Shown here one piece after another: positions 7,955 to 18,344 of a stretch of DNA of 64,000 nt (its first letter is position 1; each line of letters starts with the position of its first letter). The translations under genes were made by a program, and so were the position numbers. Location: the NCBI RefSeq assembly GCF_000359745.1, contig NZ_AQHN01000084.1, positions 372,001-436,000 on the forward strand. Reading direction: 5' to 3'. The DNA is from Rhizobium freirei PRF 81. Its GTDB lineage: Bacteria; Pseudomonadota; Alphaproteobacteria; Rhizobiales; Rhizobiaceae. The notes under the pieces were generated by a model. That model ran no database searches, was not told where the DNA came from, and saw only the letters and a program-made list of their open reading frames with translations.

Positions 7955-10705
7955 ATGCCTGCTCTCGATGAGATTGATCACAAGGCACAGCGTACTGCCC
8001 TTACCGCAAGTACGATTGCTTTTACGATATGTTTTGCAGCCTGGACCATTTTCGCCATCATCGGTATTCGAATTCGAGACGAGCTTGGGCTCACCGAGAC
8101 CGAATTCGGCCTTCTGGTCGGCACGCCTATTCTTACCGGCTCGTTGATCCGCGTCATACTCGGAATCTGGACCGATCTTTATGGCGGGCGCATCGTGCTC
8201 GTCGGGACCATGTTTGCCGCTGCCGCGGCAACATTTCTGCTGACCTATGCGCATACATATCCGCAAATGCTTCTCGCGGCTCTCGGGGTCGGCATCGCCG
8301 GCGGCTCGTTTGCCGTCGGGGTTGCCTATGTATCGCGGTGGTATCCACCCGGCAAACAGGGCACGGCGCTCGGAATCTTCGGGGCCGGCAATGTCGGCTC
8401 GGCCGTCACCAAGTTTCTCGCGCCGCTGGTCCTGGTGGCCTGGGGCTGGCATGCGGTTGCGGAGATCTGGGCGGCGGGCCTGGTGGTCACGGCCATCCTC
8501 TTCTGGTTCATGACGGAAGACGATCCCATCCATGCCGAACGCCGCCGCACCGGTCAAAGGCCAAAGAGCGCATGGCTCGAGCTTGAACCGCTGAAGAATG
8601 TGCAGGTCTGGCGGTTCTCGCTCTACTATTTCGTTGTTTTCGGCGCCTTTGTCGCCCTTGCATTATGGCTGCCGCAATATCTGATCAATGTCTACGGGCT
8701 CGATATTCGCACCGCCGGCATGATCGCGGCCTTCTTCTCCGTGCCAGCCAGCCTTTTCCGCGCCTATGGCGGCCATCTGTCGGATGTCTATGGCGCGCGG
8801 CGCGTGCTCTACTGGACGTTCCTGGTTTCCATCGTCGCCACCTTCATCCTCGCCTATCCGCCGACCGACTACGCGGTCAAAACACTCAACGGCCCAGCCA
8901 CCTTCCACCTTGAGATGGGCCTGGTAGGCTTTACCGTCGTCCTCTTTGTTCTCGGCTTCTTCATGGCGCTGGGCAAGGCTGCTGTCTACAAGCACATTCC
9001 GGCCTATTATCCGGATCATGTCGGTGCCGTCGGCGGGCTGGTCGGGATGATCGGTGGCTTCGGCGGTTTCCTGCTCCCGATCCTCTTCGGTGTCCTGCTT
9101 GACCTCACCGGCCTCTGGACCAGCTGCTTCATGGCGCTGTTCCTGCTGGTTTCGGCCGCCCTCGTCTGGATGCATATGGCCATCCGTCAGATGGAGCGTG
9201 GTGCGGTGGAAAAGACCCTCGACGCGCTGCCGCCCTTCCCGGAAATGCAGGGCATGCCGGCGCCGAAGGTCGAGCCTCGCCGCAGCGATACCGTGCTCAC
9301 AGACTGGCGTCCGGAAGATCCGGCCTTCTGGACGGAAAAGGGCAGGCGCATCGCGCGGCGCAATCTCTGGCTTTCGATTCCGGCGCTTCTTCTTTCCTTC
9401 GCCATCTGGCAGGTCTGGTCCGTGGTCGTCGCGAAGCTGCCGCTCGTCGGCTACACGTTCACCACCGATCAGCTCTTCTGGCTGGCGGCTCTTCCCGGTA
9501 TTTCCGGCGCGACCTTCCGGATTTTCTATTCCTTCATGGTGCCGATTTTCGGCGGCCGTCTATGGACGACGCTCACGACCTGGTCACTGATCATTCCTGC
9601 CGTCGGCATCGGTTTTGCGGTGCAGAATCCGAATACGCCCTATATCGTCTTCCTTCTTCTTGCCCTGCTTTGCGGCTTCGGCGGCGGCAACTTCGCCTCG
9701 TCGATGTCCAATATTTCCTTCTTCTTTCCAAAGTCGGAAAAGGGCAATGCGCTCGCCCTCAATGCCGGTCTCGGCAACCTCGGCGTCAGCGTCGTCCAGT
9801 TCGTCGTTCCGCTGGTCATCACCGCCGGCATCTTCGGCTGGCTCGGCGGCGATCCGGTGATGACGAAAGCAGCGACCGGCAGCGCACCGCTCTGGCTGCA
9901 GAATGCCGGCTTCTTCTTCGTGCCCTTCATCGCGATCTCGGCTTTTGCCTCCTGGTTCGGGATGAACGACATCGCTTCGGCAAAGGCCTCGTTCGCCGAG
10001 CAGGCGGTCATCTTCCAGCGTCGGCACAATTGGATCATGTGCTGGCTCTACACCGGAACCTTCGGCTCCTTCATCGGCTATTCGGCGGGCTTTCCGCTGC
10101 TTGCCAAGACGCTGTTTCCCGATGTCAACGCGCTGCAGTTCGCCTTCCTTGGTCCGCTGGTCGGCGCACTTTCCCGCTCGGGAACCGGCTGGCTTGCCGA
10201 CCGCTTCGGCGGCGCGCGGGTCACCTTCTGGGTCTTCGTACTGATGATGGCCGGTGCCGGCGGCGTCCTCTGGTTCATCGCGGCCAAGGATCAACCGGGC
10301 GCCTTCTGGGGCTTCTTCATCTCCTTCCTCGTGCTCTTCTTCGCAACCGGCGTCGGCAATGCTTCGACCTTCCAGATGATCCCGGCGATCATGGGCAAGG
10401 AAATGATCCGGCTGATGCCGGACGCGACGCCCGAAGCCCGTCGCCTGGAGGCGGGAAAGGAATCCGCTGCGATCACCGGCTTTACCTCGGCCATCGCTGC
10501 CTTCGGCGCCTTCTTCATTCCGATGGGTTACGGGCTGTCGATCACCTTCACGGGCGGGCCGCAGGCGGCAATCTGGGCCTTCCTTATCTTCTACGTGACC
10601 TGCCTCGTCCTCACATGGGCCGCCTATACCCGCAAGGGCAGCCTTCTCTACGACGTCGAGCGCAACAAGCGAAATACCACCGGCAAGGCCGCGGCGGCCG
10701 AGTAA
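7955..10705 (+). CDS. narK: Fused NarK1-NarK2 nitrate/nitrite transporter
   Basis: A 916-residue membrane protein, twice the normal length of an MFS nitrate transporter, made of two NarK units in tandem (about residues 15-430 and 480-905; some 24 membrane segments). ATG 7955 (MPALDEIDHKAQRTALTAS) was chosen because the longer frame to 7844 would include the Fnr box. In Paracoccus the same fusion combines a nitrate/proton symporter (NarK1) with a nitrate/nitrite antiporter (NarK2). Nitrate-signature glycine-rich helices are visible (GFGGGNFASSMSNISFFFP in the second half). First gene of the nar operon, 15 bp before narG. Confidence 0.95.
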   Translation: MPALDEIDHKAQRTALTASTIAFTICFAAWTIFAIIGIRIRDELGLTETEFGLLVGTPILTGSLIRVILGIWTDLYGGRIVLVGTMFAAAAATFLLTYAHTYPQMLLAALGVGIAGGSFAVGVAYVSRWYPPGKQGTALGIFGAGNVGSAVTKFLAPLVLVAWGWHAVAEIWAAGLVVTAILFWFMTEDDPIHAERRRTGQRPKSAWLELEPLKNVQVWRFSLYYFVVFGAFVALALWLPQYLINVYGLDIRTAGMIAAFFSVPASLFRAYGGHLSDVYGARRVLYWTFLVSIVATFILAYPPTDYAVKTLNGPATFHLEMGLVGFTVVLFVLGFFMALGKAAVYKHIPAYYPDHVGAVGGLVGMIGGFGGFLLPILFGVLLDLTGLWTSCFMALFLLVSAALVWMHMAIRQMERGAVEKTLDALPPFPEMQGMPAPKVEPRRSDTVLTDWRPEDPAFWTEKGRRIARRNLWLSIPALLLSFAIWQVWSVVVAKLPLVGYTFTTDQLFWLAALPGISGATFRIFYSFMVPIFGGRLWTTLTTWSLIIPAVGIGFAVQNPNTPYIVFLLLALLCGFGGGNFASSMSNISFFFPKSEKGNALALNAGLGNLGVSVVQFVVPLVITAGIFGWLGGDPVMTKAATGSAPLWLQNAGFFFVPFIAISAFASWFGMNDIASAKASFAEQAVIFQRRHNWIMCWLYTGTFGSFIGYSAGFPLLAKTLFPDVNALQFAFLGPLVGALSRSGTGWLADRFGGARVTFWVFVLMMAGAGGVLWFIAAKDQPGAFWGFFISFLVLFFATGVGNASTFQMIPAIMGKEMIRLMPDATPEARRLEAGKESAAITGFTSAIAAFGAFFIPMGYGLSITFTGGPQAAIWAFLIFYVTCLVLTWAAYTRKGSLLYDVERNKRNTTGKAAAAE

Positions 10706-10720
10706 GACCAGGAGAACCAC

Positions 10721-13700
10721 ATGTCCCATTTCCTCGACCGGCTCACCTTCTTTCGAAAGAATGTCGGCCAGTTTTCCAACGGCCACGGCATCGTCACCAG
10801 CGAGGATCGCTCCTGGGAGGACGGTTACCGCAAACGCTGGCAGCACGACAAGATCGTCCGCTCGACCCATGGCGTGAACTGTACGGGTTCCTGCTCGTGG
10901 AAGATCTATGTGAAGGGCGGCATCGTCACCTGGGAGACGCAGCAGACGGACTATCCGCGTACGCGGCCGGACCTGCCGAACCATGAACCGCGCGGCTGTT
11001 CGCGGGGCGCCTCCTATAGCTGGTATCTCTATTCCGGCGCGCGCGTGAAATATCCGATGATCCGGGGGCGGCTCCTGAAGCTCTGGCGCAAGGCGCGGCA
11101 AACCATGTTGCCGGTCGCCGCCTGGGCGTCGATCGTCGAGGATGCCGAAAAGCGCAAGTCCTACATCTCCATTCGCGGCCATGGCGGCTTCGTGCGGGCA
11201 AATTGGGACGAGGTGACGGAAATCGTTGCTGCGGCCAATGCCTATACGATCAAGGCGCATGGCCCGGACCGCGTCATCGGCTTCTCGCCGATCCCGGCGA
11301 TGTCGATGGTCTCCTATGCGGCGGGCGCGCGTTATCTCTCGCTCATCGGCGGCGTATGCATGTCCTTTTACGATTGGTATTGCGATCTGCCGCCGGCAAG
11401 CCCGCAAACCTGGGGCGAGCAGACCGATGTGCCGGAAAGCGCTGACTGGTACAATGCCGGCTTTATCGTCGTCTGGGGCTCGAACGTGCCGCAGACGCGT
11501 ACGCCGGATGCGCATTTCTACACCGAAGTCCGCTACAAGGGCACCAAGAGCGCCGTCGTCAGTCCCGACTATGCCGAGGCGACGAAATTCGCCGATATCT
11601 GGCTGAACCCGAAGCAGGGAACGGATGCGGCGCTGGCGCTTGCCATGGGCCATGTGATCCTGCGCGAATATTACCTCGAGCGGTCGGTTCCCTATTTCGA
11701 GGATTATACCCGCCGCTATACCGATATGCCGTTCCTCGTGCGGCTTGTGGAGCGCGACGGTCGGCTGGTTCCCGAACGCCTGCTCAGGGCTTCGGAACTG
11801 GAAGGCGCGCTCGGTGAAGCCAACAATCCGGAATGGAAGACGGTCGCGATCGATGAGAAGACGGGCGAGCTGGTCGCTCCTCTTGGATCCGTCGGTTATC
11901 GCTGGGGAGAAACGGCCAAGTGGAATCTTGAGGAGAAGGACGGCCACGGCCGCAACACGTCTCTCAAGCTCTCGCTTGCGGGTGAGGGCGCTGCGATCGA
12001 GGCAGTCGATTTTCCCTATTTCGGCGGCCGGGCCACGGAGCATTTCGTGGCGACCGAACATGGCGAAATCCTCACCCGCAATGTCCCTGTCCGGACAATC
12101 GCCGGGACCGATGGCGCGCCCATCAAGGTCGCGACCGTCTATGATCTGATGATGGCGAATTACGGTCTCGATCGCGGCTTCGGCGGCGCGAATGTTGCTC
12201 GCGATTACGACGAGAATGTGCCCTTTACGCCCGCCTGGGCGGAGCACATCACCGGCGTCAAGCGCGATGCGATCATTACAGTTGCCCGTGAATTCGCAAC
12301 CAATGCCGAGAAGACCAATGGCCGCTCGATGATCATCATCGGCGCCGGCATGAACCATTGGTACAACATGGACATGAATTACCGCGGCGTGATCAATCTC
12401 CTTGTCTTCTGCGGCGCGATCGGTCAGTCCGGCGGCGGCTGGTCTCATTATGTCGGGCAGGAGAAACTGCGGCCGCAGACCGGCTGGACGCCGCTTGCCT
12501 TCGGGCTCGACTGGTCCCGTCCGCCGCGCCACCAAAACTCGACGTCGTTCTTCTATGCGCATACCGATCAGTGGCGCTACGAGACGCTGACGGCGGCCGA
12601 AATCCTGTCGCCGACGGCGCCGGAAGGCGATTGGGAAAGCAGTTTCATCGACTACAACGTCCGCGCCGAGCGCATGGGCTGGCTGCCGTCGGCCCCGCAA
12701 TTGAAGGTCAATCCGCTCTCGATTGCGGAAAAAGCGAAGGCGGCCGGCCTGGAGGCGAAGGATTATGTCGCGAAGGCCCTGAAATCCGGCGAGCTAGAGC
12801 TTTCGTGCGAAGATCCGGATGATCCGGCCAACTGGCCGCGCAACATGTTCGTCTGGCGTTCGAACCTGCTCGGCTCCTCCGGCAAGGGGCACGAATACTT
12901 CCTGAAGCATCTGCTCGGCACCGAAAACGGCGTTATGGGCAAGGATCTCGGACCGGAAGGGGCTGTCCGCAACAAGGAAGTCGTCTGGCACGACGAGGCA
13001 CCGCGCGGCAAGCTCGACCTGCTGGTGACGCTGGATTTCCGCATGTCGACCACATGCGTCTACTCCGACATCGTCTTGCCGACTGCCACCTGGTACGAGA
13101 AGAACGACCTCAACACCTCGGACATGCATCCCTTCATCCATCCGCTGTCGGCGGCAGTCGATCCGGCCTGGGAAGCACGCTCCGATTGGGACATCTATAA
13201 GGGTATCGCCGAAGCCTTTTCGCGGGTCGCCCCGGAAGTACTTGGTGTCGAACAGGACGTCGTACTGACGCCGATTCAACACGACAGCGCCGGAGAACTG
13301 GCGCAACCCTTCGACGTCAAGGATTGGAAACGTGGCGAGATCGAGCCGATTCCTGGCCGCAGCATGCCGTCAGTCGCAGTCGTCGAGCGTGACTATCCGA
13401 ACATCCATGCCCGCTTTACCGCACTCGGACCGCTGATGACCTCGATCGGCAATGGCGGCAAGGGCATCAGTTGGAAGACCGAGCATGAAGTGGCAGCGCT
13501 TGCAGCGCTGAACGGTGTGCATCGGGACGGTGCGGCAAAGAGCCTTGCGAAAATCGAGACCGACATCGATGCCGCAGAGGTCATCTTGATGCTCGCGCCG
13601 GAGACCAATGGCGAAGTGGCGGTGAAGGCCTGGGAAGCCCTGTCGAAGGCGACCGGCCGCGACCATGCGCATCTCGCCCTTCCCAAGGAAGACGAGAAGA

Positions 13701-14464
13701 TCCGCTATCGCGATATCCAGGCGCAGCCGCGCAAGATCATCTCGTCTCCCACCTGGTCGGGCATCGAGAGCGAGAAGGTCTGCTACAATGCCGGCTATAC
13801 CAACGTCCATGAGCTGATCCCCTGGCGTACGCTCACGGGCCGCCAGCAGCTGTATCAGGATCATCTTTGGATGCGGGCTTTCGGGGAAGGTCTCGTTACC
13901 TGGAAACCGCCGGTCGATTTGAAGACCATCGGCGTCGTCAAGGATCGCCATCCGAACGGCAACAAGGAAATCGTCCTCAATTTCCTGACGCCGCACCAGA
14001 AATGGGGCATCCATTCCACTTACACCGACAACCTCCTGATGCTGACCCTGAACCGGGGCGGACCAGTCGTCTGGGTTTCCGAGACGGACGCGAAGTCGGC
14101 AGGTATCGTCGACAACGACTGGGTCGAAGTCTTCAACGCCAATGGCGCGCTGACGGCCCGTGCCGTCGTTTCGCAGCGCATCAAGCCGGGCATGGTACTG
14201 ATGTATCACGCCCAGGAGAAGATCATTAACACGCCCGGCTCGGAACTCACCGGCAACCGCGGCGGCATTCATAATTCGGTGACCCGCACGGTCCTGAAGC
14301 CGACCCATATGATCGGCGGCTATGCTCAGCTTGCCTATGGCTTCAACTACTACGGCACCGTCGGCTCCAACCGCGATGAATTCGTCGTCGTGCGTAAGAT
14401 GTCCAAGGTCGATTGGCTGGAAGAGCCGCTTACAACCAATGCTCAGAAGGAGGCTGCAGAATGA
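10721..14464 (+). CDS. narG: Respiratory nitrate reductase alpha subunit
   Basis: A 1247-residue membrane-bound nitrate reductase catalytic subunit; full family length. It reduces nitrate to nitrite at a Mo-bisMGD centre on the cytoplasmic side. The FS0 ligand motif HGVNCTGSCSWKIY lies at about residues 50-63, and the region holding the Mo-ligand aspartate (VWGSNVPQTRTPDAHFY) near residue 250. There is no Tat signal, as for NarG, which is exported nowhere and docks on NarI. ATG 10721 follows AGGAG. The stop overlaps the narH start (ATGA), so the two are translationally coupled. Confidence 0.98.
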   Translation: MSHFLDRLTFFRKNVGQFSNGHGIVTSEDRSWEDGYRKRWQHDKIVRSTHGVNCTGSCSWKIYVKGGIVTWETQQTDYPRTRPDLPNHEPRGCSRGASYSWYLYSGARVKYPMIRGRLLKLWRKARQTMLPVAAWASIVEDAEKRKSYISIRGHGGFVRANWDEVTEIVAAANAYTIKAHGPDRVIGFSPIPAMSMVSYAAGARYLSLIGGVCMSFYDWYCDLPPASPQTWGEQTDVPESADWYNAGFIVVWGSNVPQTRTPDAHFYTEVRYKGTKSAVVSPDYAEATKFADIWLNPKQGTDAALALAMGHVILREYYLERSVPYFEDYTRRYTDMPFLVRLVERDGRLVPERLLRASELEGALGEANNPEWKTVAIDEKTGELVAPLGSVGYRWGETAKWNLEEKDGHGRNTSLKLSLAGEGAAIEAVDFPYFGGRATEHFVATEHGEILTRNVPVRTIAGTDGAPIKVATVYDLMMANYGLDRGFGGANVARDYDENVPFTPAWAEHITGVKRDAIITVAREFATNAEKTNGRSMIIIGAGMNHWYNMDMNYRGVINLLVFCGAIGQSGGGWSHYVGQEKLRPQTGWTPLAFGLDWSRPPRHQNSTSFFYAHTDQWRYETLTAAEILSPTAPEGDWESSFIDYNVRAERMGWLPSAPQLKVNPLSIAEKAKAAGLEAKDYVAKALKSGELELSCEDPDDPANWPRNMFVWRSNLLGSSGKGHEYFLKHLLGTENGVMGKDLGPEGAVRNKEVVWHDEAPRGKLDLLVTLDFRMSTTCVYSDIVLPTATWYEKNDLNTSDMHPFIHPLSAAVDPAWEARSDWDIYKGIAEAFSRVAPEVLGVEQDVVLTPIQHDSAGELAQPFDVKDWKRGEIEPIPGRSMPSVAVVERDYPNIHARFTALGPLMTSIGNGGKGISWKTEHEVAALAALNGVHRDGAAKSLAKIETDIDAAEVILMLAPETNGEVAVKAWEALSKATGRDHAHLALPKEDEKIRYRDIQAQPRKIISSPTWSGIESEKVCYNAGYTNVHELIPWRTLTGRQQLYQDHLWMRAFGEGLVTWKPPVDLKTIGVVKDRHPNGNKEIVLNFLTPHQKWGIHSTYTDNLLMLTLNRGGPVVWVSETDAKSAGIVDNDWVEVFNANGALTARAVVSQRIKPGMVLMYHAQEKIINTPGSELTGNRGGIHNSVTRTVLKPTHMIGGYAQLAYGFNYYGTVGSNRDEFVVVRKMSKVDWLEEPLTTNAQKEAAE

Positions 14465-15987
14465 AGATCCGTGCCCAGATCGCGATGGTTCTCAATCTCG
14501 ATAAATGCATCGGCTGCCATACCTGTTCGGTCACCTGTAAGAACGTTTGGACCAGCCGCGAGGGCGTCGAATATGCCTGGTTCAACAATGTCGAGACCAA
14601 GCCTGGCGTCGGCTATCCCCGCGAATGGGAAAACCAGGAGAAATGGAACGGCGGCTGGCGGCGCAAGCGGAACGGCAAGATCGAGCCGAAGATCGGTGCG
14701 AAATGGCGCATCCTCGCCAATATCTTCGCCAATCCCGACCTGCCTGAAATCGACGACTACTACGAACCCTTCACCTTCGACTACGACCATCTGCACACCG
14801 CAAAGGAATCGAAGGCCTTTCCGACCGCGCGCCCGCGGTCGCTGATTTCAGGCGAGCGCATCGAAAAGATCGAATGGGGCCCGAACTGGGAGGAAATCCT
14901 TGGCGGCGAATTCGAGAAGCGCTCCAAGGACGTGAACTTCGAGGGTATCGAGAAGGAGATCTACGGCCAGTTCGAGAACACCTTCATGATGTACCTGCCG
15001 CGGCTGTGCGAGCACTGCCTCAACCCGGCCTGTGCTGCCGTCTGTCCCTCGGGCGCGATCTACAAGCGTGAAGAAGATGGCATCGTGCTCATCGACCAGG
15101 ACAAGTGCCGCGGCTGGCGCATGTGCGTTTCCGGCTGCCCTTACAAGAAGATCTATTACAACTGGTCGTCCGGTAAGTCGGAAAAGTGCATCTTCTGCTA
15201 TCCTCGTATCGAGGCCGGCCAGCCGACCGTCTGCTCGGAAACCTGTGTCGGGCGTATCCGCTATCTCGGCGTGCTGCTTTACGATGCCGACCGCATCGAG
15301 GCGGCCGCAAGCGCACCGGACGAGAAGGATCTCTACCAGGCCCAGCTCGATCTCTTCCTGGATCCGAAGGATCCGAAGGTGATCGCCCAGGCGCGCGCCG
15401 ACGGCGTGCCGGAGGCATGGCTTGAGGCCGCCGTTGTTTCGCCGATCTGGAAGATGGCGATGGACTGGAAGGTCGCCTTCCCGCTGCATCCCGAATATCG
15501 CACCTTGCCTATGGTCTGGTATGTGCCGCCGCTTTCGCCGATCCAATCGGCGGCGTCCGCGGGCAAGATGGGGCTGAACGGCGATATGCCGGACGTTCGT
15601 TCGCTGCGCATTCCGCTTCAATATCTCGCCAACCTCCTGACTGCAGGCAACGAAGAGCCCGTGGCACTGGCGCTGGAGCGCATGCTTGCCATGCGCGGCT
15701 ACATGCGTGCCAAGTCCATCGACGGCCGCATCGACGAACGTATTGCCCAGAATGTCGGGCTCACCGGCGCCGATATCGAGGACATGTACCAGATCATGGC
15801 GATTGCCAACTACGAAGACCGCTTCGTCATCCCGACGGCACACCGCGAATGGAGCGAGGACGCCTATGATCTGCGCGGCTCCTGCGGCTTCTCCTTCGGC
15901 AACGGCTGTTCCGGTGGCTCAAGCGAGACCAATCTCTTCGGCACGAAGCCGCAGAAGAAGGCCAAGAACCCGATGGAGATCGCATAA
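14461..15987 (+). CDS. narH: Respiratory nitrate reductase beta subunit
   Basis: A 508-residue iron-sulfur subunit that passes electrons from NarI haem to NarG. ATG 14461 (MKIRAQIAMVLNLDKCIGCH) overlaps the narG stop. Cysteine sets for three 4Fe-4S and one 3Fe-4S cluster are present: CIGCHTCSVTCKN near residue 16, CEHCLNPACAAVCP near residue 184, CRGWRMCVSGCPYKK with the tryptophan typical of the 3Fe-4S site, and CIFCYPR followed by CSETCVGR. All expected ligands are intact. Confidence 0.98.
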   Translation: MKIRAQIAMVLNLDKCIGCHTCSVTCKNVWTSREGVEYAWFNNVETKPGVGYPREWENQEKWNGGWRRKRNGKIEPKIGAKWRILANIFANPDLPEIDDYYEPFTFDYDHLHTAKESKAFPTARPRSLISGERIEKIEWGPNWEEILGGEFEKRSKDVNFEGIEKEIYGQFENTFMMYLPRLCEHCLNPACAAVCPSGAIYKREEDGIVLIDQDKCRGWRMCVSGCPYKKIYYNWSSGKSEKCIFCYPRIEAGQPTVCSETCVGRIRYLGVLLYDADRIEAAASAPDEKDLYQAQLDLFLDPKDPKVIAQARADGVPEAWLEAAVVSPIWKMAMDWKVAFPLHPEYRTLPMVWYVPPLSPIQSAASAGKMGLNGDMPDVRSLRIPLQYLANLLTAGNEEPVALALERMLAMRGYMRAKSIDGRIDERIAQNVGLTGADIEDMYQIMAIANYEDRFVIPTAHREWSEDAYDLRGSCGFSFGNGCSGGSSETNLFGTKPQKKAKNPMEIA

Positions 15988-16697
15988 TGACCGAGAGACA
16001 TGCCGTTCTTACCTTCCGCGCACTCTCCGCACTCCTGACCTATCCGTCAGAGGAGCTCTGCGCCGCCGTGCCGGAGATCGAAGAGGCGATTGCGGCGGAA
16101 AAACTCGTACCGCCTTCCGCCGCATCGGCGCTTCGTCCGCTTCTTAACGATCTTGCATCGCTCGATCTCTTCGAGCTGCAGGAACGCTATGTCGAACTCT
16201 TCGACAGGAGCCGGCGCCTTTCGCTGCATCTCTTTGAGCATGTGCACGGAGAAAGCCGCGATCGCGGCCAGGCCATGGTCGATCTTGCCGCCCTCTATGA
16301 GAAGGACGGATTGGAACTCCAGGCCAATGAGCTTCCGGACTATCTGCCGCTCTTCCTCGAATATCTGTCGACGAAGCCGCTTGGCGAGGCGCTCAACCTC
16401 CTAACCGAGACGGCCCATATTCTGGGTGCGCTTGAAGAGCGCCTGGTCTCAAGGGCTTCTCCCTATGCAGCCGTGTTAACGGCCATTCGCGTCATGGCGG
16501 GCGTCCCGCTCCATGCGGCCGGCGAAGCGGATCTGTCCGAGGGAGAGGCCGGCGATCTCGCCGCGCTTGATGCGGAATGGGAGGAAACGACCGTCACCTT
16601 CGGTCCGGGAAGCGGGGCCATGGATGGCTGTTCTACCGAACGGCTTCAAACCCGACTGCGGGCCGCACATCGCGATGCGCGCGGCAACGCTCATTGA
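15987..16697 (+). CDS. narJ: Nitrate reductase molybdenum cofactor assembly chaperone
   Basis: A 236-residue NarJ/TorD-family chaperone needed to insert the molybdenum cofactor into NarG before membrane docking. It begins at 15987, sharing one base with the narH stop. The NarJ hallmark ERYVELFDRSRRLSLHLFEH lies near residue 70, followed by HGESRDRGQAMVDL. Cytoplasmic, no signal peptide. Confidence 0.96.
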   Translation: MTERHAVLTFRALSALLTYPSEELCAAVPEIEEAIAAEKLVPPSAASALRPLLNDLASLDLFELQERYVELFDRSRRLSLHLFEHVHGESRDRGQAMVDLAALYEKDGLELQANELPDYLPLFLEYLSTKPLGEALNLLTETAHILGALEERLVSRASPYAAVLTAIRVMAGVPLHAAGEADLSEGEAGDLAALDAEWEETTVTFGPGSGAMDGCSTERLQTRLRAAHRDARGNAH

Positions 16698-16709
16698 AGG
16701 AGGAAGATC

Positions 16710-17441
16710 ATGTCCGAGACGATCAATTCCGCACTCTTCGGCTGGTATCCCTATTTCTGCCTCACCGTCTTCCTGCTTGGCAGCCTGATCCGCTTCGATC
16801 GCGAGCAATATACCTGGAAGACCGGCTCGTCGCAGCTGCTGCGCCGCAAGCAGCTGCGTTGGGGTTCCAATCTCTTTCATATCGGCATTCTGGTCATCTT
16901 CATCGGCCATGCCGGCGGGCTGCTGACGCCGATCGCGATTTTCGACGCGCTTGGGATCCCGCACGGTTTCAAGCAGGGACTTGCGATCGTCGTCGGTGGT
17001 GTGGCCGGCATCGCCTGCTTCATCGGCATCACGCTTCTTGCCCATCGCCGCTTCTTCGATCCGCGCATCCGCGCGACGTCGAGCTTCGGGGACATGGCGA
17101 TCCTGCTCATTCTATGGCTGCAGCTGACGCTGGGCCTCTCCACCATCTCCGTCTCGCTCCACCATATGGACGGTCATGAGATGGTAAAGTTCATGAACTG
17201 GGCGCAGGGCATTCTGACGCTGCAGCCGGCTGCCGCTGCCTACGTCGCTGACGTGCATCCCATCTTCAAAACGCACCTGTTGCTCGGCATGACGATCTTC
17301 CTGCTGTTTCCGTTTACCCGCCTGGTCCATGTCTGGAGTGCACCGATCTGGTATCTCGGGCGTCCCGGCTATCAGGTCGTGCGGAGCCGCTTCGATCGAC
17401 GGCGCCATCCGTCTCGTTCCTACCGCCATCCGGGGGAATGA
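16710..17441 (+). CDS. narI: Respiratory nitrate reductase gamma subunit (cytochrome b)
   Basis: A 243-residue, five-helix membrane subunit which takes electrons from quinol through two b haems. Histidines suited as haem ligands occur in NLFHIGILVIFIGHAGG (two) and late in the protein in FKTHLLLGMTIF and FTRLVHVWSAP. GGAGG lies seven bases before ATG 16710. Length and helix layout are normal for NarI. Confidence 0.97.
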   Translation: MSETINSALFGWYPYFCLTVFLLGSLIRFDREQYTWKTGSSQLLRRKQLRWGSNLFHIGILVIFIGHAGGLLTPIAIFDALGIPHGFKQGLAIVVGGVAGIACFIGITLLAHRRFFDPRIRATSSFGDMAILLILWLQLTLGLSTISVSLHHMDGHEMVKFMNWAQGILTLQPAAAAYVADVHPIFKTHLLLGMTIFLLFPFTRLVHVWSAPIWYLGRPGYQVVRSRFDRRRHPSRSYRHPGE

Positions 17442-17444
17442 ACC

Positions 17445-18335
17445 ATGGTTTCCATCATCATCGACCGTACCGCAACACAGCCTCTCGACGAGCACGAGCA
17501 CCGGCACGATCACCAGCCAAGTCGCGCGGCCGGGGCAGGCATCATGCCGCCGGTCAGCGTCAATGGCGTGCCGATCTCCCGCAAGGACATCGCTGCCGAG
17601 ACGCAGAATTTCCCGGCCGACAATCCGGGTGCTGCGTGGCATGCCGCAACGCGAGCGCTCGTCGTTCGCCATCTGCTTTTGGAGGAGGCGCGGTGCCTGG
17701 GCATCCTCATCGAGCCACAGGCCGATGCCGAGGGGCGCGTCGAAACCGACGAAGACGCGCTGCTGCGTGCGCTCCTCGAGCGGGAAGTGCAGACGCCTGC
17801 GGCAGACGAGGAGGCGCTGCGTCGCTTCTATGACAATAACCGCAAGCGTTTCGTGACGCCGCCGCTTTTCGAGGTGGATCATATCCTGATTGCAGCGCGG
17901 CGGCAGGATGCCGACGCCTTCGCCGAGGCGCGCGAGCGAGTGGCCTCCCTTGCTGGCGCTCTGGAACGCGAGCCGGAGCGCTTTGCCGAATTGGCCAGAG
18001 ACTGTTCCGACTGTCCCTCCCGCGAGGTCGGTGGCAGCCTCGGGCAGATCAGCCTGGGAGATACGACACCGGAATTCGAAGCCGCATTGATTGAGCTTGC
18101 CGTCGGCAAGATATCGGCGCCCGTCGAAAGCCGCTATGGGGTTCATCTCATTCGCCTCGTTCGCAAGATCGAGGGTTCGCTCCTGCCGTTCGAAGCAGTC
18201 AGAGCGCAGATCGCCGAATATCTCGAAGAACATGTCCGCCGGCAGGCGACAGCGCAGTATATTTCGCTGCTTGTGGGCAGTGCCGACATCCGGGGTATCA
18301 CGCTTAAGGGTGCTGCGACCCCTCTGGTACAGTGA
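17445..18335 (+). CDS. Parvulin-type peptidyl-prolyl isomerase in the nar operon
   Basis: A 296-residue PpiC/rotamase-family protein. The C-terminal half holds a parvulin domain (LFEVDHILIAA, FAELARDCSDCPSREVGGSLG, GVHLIRLV) and the N-terminal half is a helical SurA/NifM-like region; there is no signal peptide, so it should act in the cytoplasm. It follows narI by three bases. A parvulin at this place is common in alpha- and betaproteobacterial nar operons, presumably helping fold or mature the reductase, as NifM does for nitrogenase iron protein; the client is inferred. Confidence 0.9.
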   Translation: MVSIIIDRTATQPLDEHEHRHDHQPSRAAGAGIMPPVSVNGVPISRKDIAAETQNFPADNPGAAWHAATRALVVRHLLLEEARCLGILIEPQADAEGRVETDEDALLRALLEREVQTPAADEEALRRFYDNNRKRFVTPPLFEVDHILIAARRQDADAFAEARERVASLAGALEREPERFAELARDCSDCPSREVGGSLGQISLGDTTPEFEAALIELAVGKISAPVESRYGVHLIRLVRKIEGSLLPFEAVRAQIAEYLEEHVRRQATAQYISLLVGSADIRGITLKGAATPLVQ

Positions 18336-18344
18336 GGAGAAACC

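Noticed and set aside
9584..12700. A 1038-residue minus-strand open frame opposite narK and narG
   Set aside because: It overlaps two certain genes completely, has no family resemblance and is rich in Arg/Asp/Gly as expected of an antisense shadow.
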